From: JBGLNJ01 sp964353405
GTDB taxonomy: Bacteria; Chloroflexota; Anaerolineae; Fen-1058
Direction of reading: 5' to 3'
Length of the DNA stretch: 19,771 nt
NCBI GenBank assembly: GCA_964353405.1
Contig: CAYGWJ010000262.1
Span: 1 to 19,771 of the forward strand
In this document: in pieces, positions 6,396-14,705 of the stretch
How positions within the stretch are numbered: position 1 is the stretch's first letter
Layout: the number at the start of each line of letters is the position of its first letter
Translations under genes and position numbers: made by a program
The notes under the pieces: generated by a model
Databases searched by the model: none
The model's input: the letters and a program-made list of their open reading frames with translations, nothing else
What the model was told of the DNA's origin: nothing

Positions 6396-7683
6396 ACTTC
6401 CTGGCGGTTTTCTTGACGGGCTTCTTGGTCGCTGGCTTGACGGCCTTTTTGGCGACGGGCTTGACCGTTTTCTTTGCAGCCGGCCCGGCGACGGTGTGCA
6501 CCTTGGGCTTGTAGACGACCGGCGGAGGCGCCGGGGATGGGATGTACTCTACGCCCTTGGCCGCCGCCACAGCTTTCTGCGCGGCTTCCACCAAGGTGCT
6601 GGCCGTTTGCATCTTGGCCCCGGCCAAAATCGCGCGACCTTCTTCCTCGTTTGTGCCCACCAGCCGCACGACCATGGGCGCCTGCGTCGGCACTTGTTCT
6701 AGCGCGGTCACCATGCCCCTGGCCACTTCATCGCAGCGCGTGATGCCGCCAAAGATGTTGAACAGCACCGCCTTGACGTTCGGGTCGGCCAGAATGATGC
6801 GCAGCGCCGCTGCGACCTTGTCCGCCGAAGCGCCGCCGCCAATGTCCAAAAAGTTAGCCGGGCTTCCGCCGAACAGCTTGACAATGTCCATCGTCGTCAT
6901 AGCCAGGCCCGCGCCATTGACCATGCAGCCGATCTGCCCATCGAGCTGGATGTAACTCAGGCCAAACTTGCGCGCTTCGGCCTCGGATGACGTCTCTTCG
7001 TCCACATCGCGCATGGCGGCCAGGTCCGGGTGGCGGAACAGGCTGTTGTCGTCCGTGACGATCTTGCCGTCCACGGCCAACAGCTTGCCTTCGCCCGTCA
7101 CCACGAGCGGGTTGATTTCGGCCAGGCTTGCGTCGCAATCGAGGAACGCTTTGTACAGCCCGGCGGCGATGATGTTGAAATCGCGCACGTTATCGCCCTT
7201 GAGGCCGAGCGAGAATGCAATCTGCCGTGCCTGGTAATCGCGCAGGCCGAGGAACGGATCAATGAGAACCTTGATGATTTTCTCTGGAGAGGTGCGGGCG
7301 ACTTGTTCGATATCCATCCCGCCGGCGGCGCTGGCCATCATCGTCACGCGGCGGGCGGCGCGGTTGATGACCACGCCCAAATAGATTTCCTGCTGGATGT
7401 CGGCGGCTTCGTCCACCAGCACCTTGCGGACGGTCAGCCCCTTGATGTTCATCCCCAGAATCTTTTGCGCAACCTGCTCGGCTTCGTCAGGGGTGTTGGC
7501 CACCTTGACGCCGCCGGCCTTGCCCCGTCCCCCCACGAGCACTTGAGACTTGACGACGACACGCTTGCCGAGTTCAACGGCAATCTCGCGCGCCTCTTCC
7601 ATCGTGCTGGCGACTCTACCCTTGGGGATGGGGATGCCGTACCGGGCAAAGATCTGCTTGGACTGATATTCGTGTAGTTTCAC
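6394..7683 (-). CDS. sucC: Succinate-CoA ligase, beta subunit, with a basic C-terminal tail
   Basis: The 429-residue product is the ADP/GDP-binding beta subunit of succinate-CoA ligase. Residues 1 to about 230 are an ATP-grasp domain starting with the typical MKLHEYQSKQIFARYGIPIP. The ligase domain contains VNGAGLAMTTMD (about 255-266), GGGAS and the VGTNEEEG loop at 342-349. Start is a GTG with a strong GGGAGG site just upstream. Bacterial SucC is normally about 385-390 residues. Here the normal end is near residue 378, followed by a Pro-rich linker and a strongly basic tail (about 400-429) made of three AKKxVKPx-type octapeptides. That tail has no role in the known catalytic fold. The enzyme assignment is firm; the tail's function is unknown. 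Confidence 0.96.
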   Translation of the reverse strand: MKLHEYQSKQIFARYGIPIPKGRVASTMEEAREIAVELGKRVVVKSQVLVGGRGKAGGVKVANTPDEAEQVAQKILGMNIKGLTVRKVLVDEAADIQQEIYLGVVINRAARRVTMMASAAGGMDIEQVARTSPEKIIKVLIDPFLGLRDYQARQIAFSLGLKGDNVRDFNIIAAGLYKAFLDCDASLAEINPLVVTGEGKLLAVDGKIVTDDNSLFRHPDLAAMRDVDEETSSEAEARKFGLSYIQLDGQIGCMVNGAGLAMTTMDIVKLFGGSPANFLDIGGGASADKVAAALRIILADPNVKAVLFNIFGGITRCDEVARGMVTALEQVPTQAPMVVRLVGTNEEEGRAILAGAKMQTASTLVEAAQKAVAAAKGVEYIPSPAPPPVVYKPKVHTVAGPAAKKTVKPVAKKAVKPATKKPVKKTARK

Positions 7684-7841
7684 GTGCCCTCCCGTGTGAT
7701 TGCAACTGCGAATGGTTGGCGAGTCCGTTCGAGTCCCTTCAGATCCTGCGCCTGGGGGGAACTCGAGGAACTCGGGGTCTAAACAATCGGGGTTATTCTA
7801 CACCCGGAGGGACAACAAGGGTAGTGACGGGTAGCATAAAG

Positions 7842-7862
7842 GACGAATGACGAATGGCGAGT
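7842..7862 (+). repeat. Short heptamer repeat, three units
   Basis: GACGAAT, GACGAAT and GGCGAGT run in register in the 205-bp spacer between the sucC start and the protease stop. The rest of that spacer (7684-7841) should hold the sucCD promoter on the - strand, but I could not support a specific -35/-10 pair; a TAGAAT near 7798 is the only -10-like word. Confidence 0.5.
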
Positions 7863-7888
7863 CTGAGCGTCCTCATTCTTTCTCGCGG

Positions 7889-9061
7889 CTAGTGTTGTTC
7901 GCCGAATGTCACTTCGAGCGAGATGGTCTTGTTGTCGCGCCAGACCTTGAGCGTGACACGCTCGCCGGGTTGATGATGCAGGAGTGCGTTCGTATAGGAA
8001 AGGTCGGCGCTGATTTTGTCCGGGCCAATGTCGGTGATGATGTCGCCAGCGCGTAAACCAGCCTTCTCGGCGGGCGAGCCGCTATCCACGCCCTTGACGT
8101 ATACACCCCAATCTATGGACAGGCCATTTGCTCCAGCGACCTCGGGCGTGATCGCAACGTAGCGGATGCCCAGATATGGCCTCGCCACATAACCCTGCCT
8201 GATGATTTGGTCGGCCGCAGCCTTGACGATGTTAGACGGGATGGCAAAACCTAGCCCTTCGGCCACGTTGCCGGAAGAGTTGTCGTTGCGGACGATGGCG
8301 GTGTTGAGGGCCACCACCTGGCCCAGCACATTGACCAGCGGCCCGCCCGAGTTGCCGGGATTAATCGCCGCGTCGGTTTGAATCAGCCCTTCAAGTGAAA
8401 AGTCATTGCCGGTATCCAGACTGCGACCGGTGGCGCTCACGACGCCGACCGTGACGGTGTTCTTGAAATCGCCCAAGGCGCTGCCGATGGCGATGACGGT
8501 CTCGCCCGGTTGCAGCGCCAAAGGATCGCCGAGTTGAGCCACGGCGGGCACGGGCACATCTACCTTGATGACGGCTGTGTCCACGTAAGGATCAGCGCCA
8601 ATCAACCGAGCCGGGGCTTTATTTCCATCGGCAAAGACGACTTCGAGCGATTGCTGGCCTTCAACGACATGATTATTGGTGAGGATGTAGCCATCCGGCG
8701 AGATGATGACGCCAGAGCCGGATGATTTAGGCTGGATGATCTGATTGCCCCAGAAGCTCCTCATTCGTCTGGGTTGTTGTGTGTTGACGACGGTTACGAC
8801 CGCCGATTTCACTTTGGCGACGGCCTGCACGACGGCCGAGGTCGTTTCGAGCCGGAGTTGTGTGGCTGGCTGTTGTACCACGGGCGAGGCGACGACGGGC
8901 TTGTCCATTGAAACAACGGTCGGGCGCGCGCGCGACACGGCGAACCAGGCCACCGCCCCACCGCCCACAGCGCCGCCTACGGTGCCCACCATGAGACTCA
9001 ACAGCACGAGCAATGTGACGACCCAACATCCGATTCCATTTCTGCGCTGATTCTGTTCCAT
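7889..9061 (-). CDS. HtrA/DegP-type trypsin-like serine protease with PDZ domain
   Basis: The 390-residue product starts at an ATG with a CGGAGA site nine bases upstream; the longer open frame to 9175 lacks support. A membrane anchor rich in Gly, Val and Leu (about 12-42) is followed by a linker and a trypsin-fold domain. The catalytic triad is H131 (TNNHVVEG), D161 (YVDTAVIKV) and S238 (GNSGGPL). One PDZ domain occupies about 295-388 (YLGIRYVAITPEVAG to the end). This layout, one membrane anchor, one protease domain and one PDZ domain, matches DegS/HtrA-like envelope proteases that cleave misfolded or regulatory substrates outside the cytoplasmic membrane. It faces sucC on the same strand but is probably a separate unit. 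A hairpin-rich leader lies upstream. Confidence 0.93.
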   Translation of the reverse strand: MEQNQRRNGIGCWVVTLLVLLSLMVGTVGGAVGGGAVAWFAVSRARPTVVSMDKPVVASPVVQQPATQLRLETTSAVVQAVAKVKSAVVTVVNTQQPRRMRSFWGNQIIQPKSSGSGVIISPDGYILTNNHVVEGQQSLEVVFADGNKAPARLIGADPYVDTAVIKVDVPVPAVAQLGDPLALQPGETVIAIGSALGDFKNTVTVGVVSATGRSLDTGNDFSLEGLIQTDAAINPGNSGGPLVNVLGQVVALNTAIVRNDNSSGNVAEGLGFAIPSNIVKAAADQIIRQGYVARPYLGIRYVAITPEVAGANGLSIDWGVYVKGVDSGSPAEKAGLRAGDIITDIGPDKISADLSYTNALLHHQPGERVTLKVWRDNKTISLEVTFGEQH

Positions 9062-9090
9062 TGTCGTTCTCCGCACACCCTCATCCCCGG

Positions 9091-9123
9091 CCCTTCCCCC
9101 GTCGCAATCCGACGGGGGAAGGG
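9091..9123. repeat. 14-bp perfect hairpin in the protease leader
   Basis: CCCTTCCCCCGTCG (9091-9104) and its exact reverse complement (9110-9123) flank a 5-base loop. It sits about 30 bases upstream of the protease start on the - strand and belongs to a G/C-rich palindromic repeat type common in bacterial spacers. No T-run follows on either strand, so a terminator is unlikely; it could affect mRNA stability. Confidence 0.75.
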
Positions 9124-9173
9124 AGCTTTTCATGACCACCTCCCTGCGCGAGGGAAGAACCGAGGTGGGGGGC

Positions 9174-9196
9174 AAAAAAGCGCGACCGGGTCGCGC
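9174..9196 (-). terminator. Intrinsic terminator on the - strand
   Basis: Read on the - strand, a GC-rich stem (GCGCGAC/GTCGCGC with a 3-base loop) is followed directly by six T residues (AAAAAA at 9174-9179 on +). It lies downstream of the Agl23-like gene and would end the transcript of the membrane-protein cluster. It could equally be an attenuator of the protease leader, because a large stem-loop lies immediately 5' of it. Confidence 0.75.
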
Positions 9197-9207
9197 ATTG
9201 TTGTTTT

Positions 9208-9249
9208 GGGACGGCGGTTCCCCTATGCCCCTCTGTCAGCCGCCGTCCC
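9208..9249 (-). other. 10-bp stem with 22-base loop upstream of the terminator
   Basis: GGGACGGCGG (9208-9217) pairs perfectly with CCGCCGTCCC (9240-9249). On the - strand the 22-base loop contains the purine-rich run AGAGGGGCATAGGGGAA. Together with the terminator hairpin 12 bases downstream it has the layout of a structured leader or small RNA. I could not match it to any riboswitch class. Confidence 0.5.
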
Positions 9250-9350
9250 TTTCCCAGGGTTGTCAGTCAAGTGTTTTGACCATCGTTCCCTGCTGACGAG
9301 GATATTCTTGCACACCCGCCTTAACAGGGGATTAAGCAGAGTTGAGACTT

Positions 9351-9462
9351 ACGTTAGCAGCAATACTGTTTAGATAAGGCCGGAGTCGAGCCTTTAGGCG
9401 GGCAAACACCGGCTGAAAGCCTTGACTCCAATGCGCTAACTAAACAGTATTGACGTTAGCAG
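9351..9462. mobile_element. MITE-like 92-bp inverted-repeat element with 10-bp direct repeats
   Basis: The element spans 9361-9452 and has perfect 13-bp terminal inverted repeats, CAATACTGTTTAG (9361-9373) and CTAAACAGTATTG (9440-9452). It also has inner arms such as GGAGTC (9382-9387) against GACTCC (9424-9429). It is flanked on both sides by the exact direct repeat ACGTTAGCAG (9351-9360 and 9453-9462), which looks like a target-site duplication. The right copy abuts the stop codon of the Agl23-like gene. No transposase is encoded, so it would be non-autonomous. Confidence 0.7.
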
Positions 9463-12400
9463 TCATTTGATGTTCAGGTCGGCGGCGTTGAAGCGGAGAA
9501 TGCGGCCAAGGCTCGCGTCGGAAACATAGACGTTGCCGCCCTCGTCCACCGCCACGCCAATGGGCAACTGGAAGCTCTTTTCGTCTGTGCCAACGTCACC
9601 GAAGGTCGCTTTGAACGTGCCGTCCGGCGCGAACACCAGGACGCGGAAGCCGGTCGGGTCAACCGTGTAGATGTTGCCGATCTTGTCCACAGCCACGTAA
9701 GGCTTGGTCGTCACCGATTGATCGAGCCAGCCTTTGACTTCCCACTGGCGCACCGGCTGGCCATCGGGCGTCAAGACCTGAACGCGCTGATTCCACGTGT
9801 CGTTGACGATAAGGTCGCCATCGGGCGCAATCGCAATTCCCACCGGCTCGTCGAGCTGGCCGGGCTGGACGCCCCCGCCGCCGAACTGGGTAATGAACAC
9901 ACCCTCGCTGCTAAACACCTGGACACGCTTATTACCCGTGTCCGTCACGTACACGCGGCCATCCTTGCTCACGGCCACATCGCGCGGCCCCCAGAAGATG
10001 TTGGGCGGCCCACCCTCGGTCTGCCCGGCGCTGCCCCACGCCTTGAGGAATTTGCCGGCCGGGTCAAACTTTTGGATGCGGTGATTCCACGTGTCGGCCA
10101 CGTACACGCTGCCGTCTGGGCCGACGGCCACGCCCCACGGCTCGCTAAACGTGCCCGGGGCAGGATTGGTGTTGTTGGGGCCGCTGTAACTGCCGAAGGC
10201 CAGCACCGGTTTGCCGTTGGAATCAATTTTCTGAATGCGGTGGTTATTGCTGTCGGCCACGTAAACGCCGCCATCTGGAGCTATGGCCATTCCATGTGGC
10301 GCGCTGAACTGTCCCGCCAGGTTGCCCGGCCCGCCAATGACCTGACCGGCCACGTCACGGCGGCCCTTGGCATACGGATCAACCTGCGGTGCGGCGACGG
10401 GCGCCGGGCCGATGCGCTGATCCCACATCATCGCGGAAATGTCTTTGCGAACGTAGAGACGGAATTCGTGCACCAGTGGCCACTTGTCCGGCGTGTGAAT
10501 CCCGCCCGTCACCTGGTCATAGAGCTTATAGTCGCGATTGAGCCAAATATCCCACAACGCCTGGCGCATTTGCGAGTTGGTGAGCGCCCACGTGACTTCC
10601 TGGAGAGAGATCGTTTTGCCGCTCTTGCCCTTGTAATCCTCCATCGGCCACCAGATGAGCTTGTAGGTGAATTTGTCGTACCGGTCGCCGAAGATGGCTT
10701 CGAACGTGGGCCACGATGCCGAACCGGCCAGCGCTGCCGGCGCGCTCAATTGATCGCGCGTCGGGTTGCTCGGCACGTACACCGCATTGGAATAGTCGCG
10801 CAGATACCAACTGAACGGCCAGGACGAGTCCGAGTCGTAGGCAATCTTGAGCGCATGATCGCCCGCGGTGCGGCGGCTGATGTCGTCAATCTGCGCCTGC
10901 GCAATCTTGACGCCCGGCCCGCCGTGCGCGTAATCGCCGAACTCGGTGACATAGTCGTAGCTGATATAGTTCCAGCGCCAGGCCGTCCGAAACGTGAGCA
11001 CTGCCAGCAGCAGCAGAGCTTCCACGGCGAGGATGCGTCCGGCTCTCGACACGCCCACGCGCGGCCAGGCGACGGCCAAGGCAATGAGCGCGCCTAGCGC
11101 GACGATGAACGAAGAGAACCACTGTCCAGAAGCGGTGAGTTGCGCCAGCTCTTTGCCCTTGAATGCGCCCGCGCTGATCGCGGCGAGCATTCCACCCAGG
11201 GCGATCACAAACAGCGGCGCAAGAATCGCCACAGGCCAGCCACGCAGTGTGTCTTTCCAATCCAGACGCTCGAGCCAGCGTCCCAGGAACTGTCCGCTGA
11301 GCAAGATCATGGGCAGCGTAAAGTGAACCGTGAGCCACGGCATCTTTTCGCCCGCGTAGGAATAGGCCACCCAGGTCAGGCCGATCCAGTAGATGAGGAA
11401 CAGCGCAAAGAGCGATATCTCGCGCTCGAGGCCGTGTGTTTCCGATTCTTCTTCTGGCCTGGACGCTTTGACCGGGAATTTGAAACCGGTCACGAGATAG
11501 ACCAGGATGCCGATGGTGCTGACGATGAAGGGCAGATATTCATACAGCGGGACGAGTAAGCCATAGTAGTACCACGGCTGACTGCCGCGCTGAACGGCCT
11601 GTTGAGCGATCCAGTAGCCCAGGCTGCCGATCATGCCGGTGGCCAGCCCCGCGCCGTTGGTAAAGATCGTCGTAAAGAGCGTGATAAAGATGCCGTACCA
11701 GATGCCGCCCGCGATGAGAAAGCGCTTCCAGTTCCACCACAGGCCGAGCGCGATGGACACGGCCAGGAACGGCATGAGGATGCCGCCCGTGCGCACGATG
11801 CCGGCTTGACCGTAATCCATCGGGTCAAAGCCAACCAGCTTGATGGCGAATGGCGACAGCGCGGGCAGAAAAAACGCGCCCAGGGCGATCGTCAGGTCAA
11901 ACGCCGGAGACTCGCGGATCGAGCCGGGCATGAGCTTGCGCAAGAGGCCGTACGCGGCCAGTCCAAAGATTACGCCCACGACACTCAGTATCACCAGGTT
12001 GATGACCACATCCGCATTGGTGAGCACGGGCGGCGGAGCTGCGGTTCCTCCGGCGGGAGGCGCAGGTGAAGGCCCCAGGTCGCGCACAACCAGAAGGGTC
12101 GTTTGCGCCGCCACGGCCAGGATCAGCACGGCCAGCACGCCGACCGCCGATGCCATCAGCCGCGTCAAGCCACTCCAGCCCCATCCGAGCGTCTGCGCTA
12201 CCTGGATGACCGTCAACAGCGCCAGGTAGGTTCCCATGATGCCGCAGTAGATAAAGACGACTTCCTTTGACGCAAAATGCAGCACGGTAGCCGCCACGAA
12301 AAGATAGAGCCATTTTGCTTTCGGGTCACGCAGGTAGGCAAACATGGCCCACAGCGCCAGCATCACCCAGACCGTCACCCAGACTTCGTTGCGGATGTAG

Positions 12401-12822
12401 CGCGCATAGTAGAGCATCATGGGTGAGATGAGGAACATGAACGACGCGACGAGCGCGCCGATACGTCCCAGCCATCGCCTCAGAGTCCACGGCAAAAGGA
12501 CGAGTGCCACGCCGAACGCGGCCGGGCCGATGCGCGCGGTGAAATCGTCCGCGCCGAACAGCGAATAGAGGAGCGCATTGAGGTGGAACAGGAACGGCCC
12601 GTGCATCAATGGCGTGTGTTGAAAGCCGCGCCCCATGTACAGTCCCCATGAAAAGTAGGCGTGCAGGCTTTCGTCGTGGCTCATCACACGGTCGCCCACG
12701 CGCCAGAAGCGTGAGAAGATGCCGGCCAGCCCGAACAAGATGTAGAGTCCCTTTTCCGCATCGAGCTTGAGCGTGGCGACGAGGGGAGTGTCGAGGAAGG
12801 ATGGTTTTGATTCGTTGGTCAT
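9463..12822 (-). CDS. Agl23-like (TIGR03663-type) GT-C membrane protein fused to NHL propeller
   Basis: The 1119-residue product starts at ATG 12822, five bases after the upstream stop, giving tight coupling; the frame upstream of that overlaps the preceding gene. An N-terminal GT-C type domain has the acidic pair D50-E51 in SHDESLHAYFSWG, then QHTPLMHGPFLFH and about a dozen membrane helices. In related GT-C enzymes this early Asp-Glu motif lies in the first outer loop and binds metal or the lipid-phosphate sugar donor. A soluble stretch (about 650-820) contains SWYLRDYSNAVYV. From about residue 830 to the end come six NHL repeats (VYVADSNNHRIQKID, VYVADTWNHRIQKFD and four more), forming a beta-propeller predicted outside the membrane. 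The likely role is glycan transfer or lipid-linked sugar handling; the exact reaction is unknown. Confidence 0.85.
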   Translation of the reverse strand: MTNESKPSFLDTPLVATLKLDAEKGLYILFGLAGIFSRFWRVGDRVMSHDESLHAYFSWGLYMGRGFQHTPLMHGPFLFHLNALLYSLFGADDFTARIGPAAFGVALVLLPWTLRRWLGRIGALVASFMFLISPMMLYYARYIRNEVWVTVWVMLALWAMFAYLRDPKAKWLYLFVAATVLHFASKEVVFIYCGIMGTYLALLTVIQVAQTLGWGWSGLTRLMASAVGVLAVLILAVAAQTTLLVVRDLGPSPAPPAGGTAAPPPVLTNADVVINLVILSVVGVIFGLAAYGLLRKLMPGSIRESPAFDLTIALGAFFLPALSPFAIKLVGFDPMDYGQAGIVRTGGILMPFLAVSIALGLWWNWKRFLIAGGIWYGIFITLFTTIFTNGAGLATGMIGSLGYWIAQQAVQRGSQPWYYYGLLVPLYEYLPFIVSTIGILVYLVTGFKFPVKASRPEEESETHGLEREISLFALFLIYWIGLTWVAYSYAGEKMPWLTVHFTLPMILLSGQFLGRWLERLDWKDTLRGWPVAILAPLFVIALGGMLAAISAGAFKGKELAQLTASGQWFSSFIVALGALIALAVAWPRVGVSRAGRILAVEALLLLAVLTFRTAWRWNYISYDYVTEFGDYAHGGPGVKIAQAQIDDISRRTAGDHALKIAYDSDSSWPFSWYLRDYSNAVYVPSNPTRDQLSAPAALAGSASWPTFEAIFGDRYDKFTYKLIWWPMEDYKGKSGKTISLQEVTWALTNSQMRQALWDIWLNRDYKLYDQVTGGIHTPDKWPLVHEFRLYVRKDISAMMWDQRIGPAPVAAPQVDPYAKGRRDVAGQVIGGPGNLAGQFSAPHGMAIAPDGGVYVADSNNHRIQKIDSNGKPVLAFGSYSGPNNTNPAPGTFSEPWGVAVGPDGSVYVADTWNHRIQKFDPAGKFLKAWGSAGQTEGGPPNIFWGPRDVAVSKDGRVYVTDTGNKRVQVFSSEGVFITQFGGGGVQPGQLDEPVGIAIAPDGDLIVNDTWNQRVQVLTPDGQPVRQWEVKGWLDQSVTTKPYVAVDKIGNIYTVDPTGFRVLVFAPDGTFKATFGDVGTDEKSFQLPIGVAVDEGGNVYVSDASLGRILRFNAADLNIK

Positions 12823-12827
12823 GGATT

Positions 12828-14603
12828 TTATCTCACTTGTTGATCTTGCTTCACCCACAACACGCCTTGCTGTGTGGGCGCGGGCAAGTCGGCCCGGCGA
12901 AAGACGAGCCATTTCAAAATGTCTTCGGGTGACCTGCCTTCGAGGCGCCATTCGCGCTGAAGCGCAAAGCGCTGCCCGGCGTAACTGCCCGCAAGTGCAG
13001 GCGGCTTGCCGGTCGTGACCACCACCAGCGGCGCGGACGATTCGTCCACCGCGCTGACAAAGCGCGCGTTGCGCAGGTCGCGCAGGTACCACGCGAGCAC
13101 ATCATCCGGCGGCGACTGGACAATGAGCGCAAGTGTCGTAACATCCGTGGTATTGTCGGCGGACAGTTTCGCCACGTCGCGTGCCAGGTCGCGCACGGTG
13201 GGTGAGGTGGCCTGCGGCCCGTTGATGATTTCGCGCGGGTCGCCTGGGTGATTCTGCGCCGCGTTCCAGCCCGCGCCCCACGTCATAATGGCCAGCACGA
13301 CCAGGATCGCCAGCGTCGCGCCGCGTACCGCCACTTGTGCGCCGCTCAGCGCAATAAAGAACGCCACCAGTACCGCCATGAACACCGCCGCCAGGGCCAC
13401 CTGGATGAGCTGCGTCAGCGGGCCAAGGTTCAGCGCGGCGGCAGCCGCCGGGACGGCGTTCGGGTTGTTGGCGTAACCGGCCACACCCAGCACCAGGTAG
13501 GCGATGACAGGCCACAGGATGAGGATGAGCGCGCCCTCTTCCGCGCCAAAGCGCAGCCCGCGCAGTGAATCGGCCAGCGTTTCAAGCGCAACTCCGCCCA
13601 GCAGCGCCAGCGGCAGCACGACGAGCAACACATCGCCACTCGTGCGCCCGGCGCGCAGCACGGCCAGAAGCACTGCTATCACCAGCCACGCAATGAGCAG
13701 GCTGCCAAAGCGGCCGGCGCGCTGCAGCACAAAGAACATGCCTGCCAGTCCAGCCACGACGACCAGCGGTTCGTACACGGCCAGCAGTTGGAAGGGCCAG
13801 TACCAGCCCGTTACGCCAAATGAAAAACCAGCCAGCCATGCGGTGAACAGATTAACCGCCGCGCCCAATCCACCCGGTTGCCACATGAGCGCTGTCGCGC
13901 TCACCACGAACGCGGCGGCCAAGGCGCCCACCAGCTTTCCCAGCAGCCCCGGCGTCTTGCGAATCGTCTGCCACGCGTCACGCGCTTCGTCCGCCCAGCC
14001 GACGATGGCGATCACGCCCGCGCCCATGAACACCATTAACACTGCCGAGTATATGATGTGTCCACTGGCAAGGCCCACACCCAACAGCGCCGCGCCTGCA
14101 TAGAGCCATGCTTCAGGCAGGACCAGTTGCCAACTTGTCCTACGCAGATAGCCGTTCGCCACAGCGACCAGCCCCATCATCGCAGCGGCGGCGAGCGCAT
14201 CGCCCGTGGCAGTGCGCGAAGTGATAACGGCAACGGGTGAGATAGCCAGGAGCGCCGCGGCGCCCAAGGCGCCGACTCGCCCGATGCGCTCGCGCAGCAG
14301 GGCAGGCAGAATCACGAGAGCGGAGCCGGCCAGCGCGGGCAAGAGTCGCGTCAACGTGTCGCCAGCTCCAAAGATAGAGAACAAAATGGCGTTGATCCAG
14401 TAGAGCACAGGGCTGGTTCCGGCCGGGATCGCCGTTCCACGCAATGCGGCTATCGAAAGCATTGCCTCATCGGTCGAAAGCGGCGCAAGACCCAGGCGAT
14501 ACAGCCGCAGGGCCAGGGCCAGGGCGGCAACCATTGCGTACAGGCTGATCTCGACCGTCAATTTCGGATAGGTGATTGCGGGTTTCGGTTCTTGGATTGT
14601 CAT
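12828..14603 (-). CDS. GT39-like (PMT/ArnT-type) membrane glycosyltransferase
   Basis: The 591-residue product has a short cytoplasmic start, then many hydrophobic helices. The D45-E46 pair in the first outer loop (APLSTDEAMLS) and the TSPVLYWINAILFSIFGAGDTLTRLLPAL segment are typical of GT39/GT83 family enzymes that transfer sugars from polyprenyl-phosphate donors outside the membrane. The C-terminal soluble part contains AWYLRDLRNARFV, which parallels SWYLRDYSNAVYV in the next gene, so the two proteins probably share ancestry beyond the membrane core. A GTG at 14618 would add five residues; ATG 14603 is preferred. It lies between the DUF2298 gene and the Agl23-like gene on one strand, consistent with one operon for envelope glycan assembly. 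Acceptor and sugar are unknown. Confidence 0.83.
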   Translation of the reverse strand: MTIQEPKPAITYPKLTVEISLYAMVAALALALRLYRLGLAPLSTDEAMLSIAALRGTAIPAGTSPVLYWINAILFSIFGAGDTLTRLLPALAGSALVILPALLRERIGRVGALGAAALLAISPVAVITSRTATGDALAAAAMMGLVAVANGYLRRTSWQLVLPEAWLYAGAALLGVGLASGHIIYSAVLMVFMGAGVIAIVGWADEARDAWQTIRKTPGLLGKLVGALAAAFVVSATALMWQPGGLGAAVNLFTAWLAGFSFGVTGWYWPFQLLAVYEPLVVVAGLAGMFFVLQRAGRFGSLLIAWLVIAVLLAVLRAGRTSGDVLLVVLPLALLGGVALETLADSLRGLRFGAEEGALILILWPVIAYLVLGVAGYANNPNAVPAAAAALNLGPLTQLIQVALAAVFMAVLVAFFIALSGAQVAVRGATLAILVVLAIMTWGAGWNAAQNHPGDPREIINGPQATSPTVRDLARDVAKLSADNTTDVTTLALIVQSPPDDVLAWYLRDLRNARFVSAVDESSAPLVVVTTGKPPALAGSYAGQRFALQREWRLEGRSPEDILKWLVFRRADLPAPTQQGVLWVKQDQQVR

Positions 14604-14649
14604 AGGTGTCCGTAGCACTTGTTCGGCAGACAGAGGTTAGCGGTCAATC

Positions 14650-14705
14650 CACTGAGCACTCACCACTGTCCACTGTACACTATCCACTGTCCACTGGCCA
14701 CTATC
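14650..14705 (-). repeat. Eight-unit CACTGTC-type heptamer array
   Basis: On the + strand eight 7-bp units follow without interruption: CACTGAG, CACTCAC, CACTGTC, CACTGTA, CACTATC, CACTGTC, CACTGGC, CACTATC. The last unit contains the stop codon (14701-14703) of the DUF2298 gene, so the array forms the 3' end of that gene and about half of the spacer before the GT39-like gene. Confidence 0.85.

Noticed and set aside
7715..7760. tRNA gene suggested by GTTCGAGTCCC
   Set aside because: The motif resembles a T-arm, but no acceptor, D-arm or anticodon stem can be paired around it on either strand.
9062..9175. Longer N-terminus for the HtrA protease
   Set aside because: It would translate through a palindromic repeat. 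The ATG at 9061 has a good ribosome binding site and is followed by a normal membrane anchor.
9718..11097. 459-codon + strand frame opposite the Agl23-like gene
   Set aside because: The protein is low in hydrophobic order and rich in His, Arg and Ala. The opposite strand has unambiguous NHL repeats and membrane helices, so this is a shadow.
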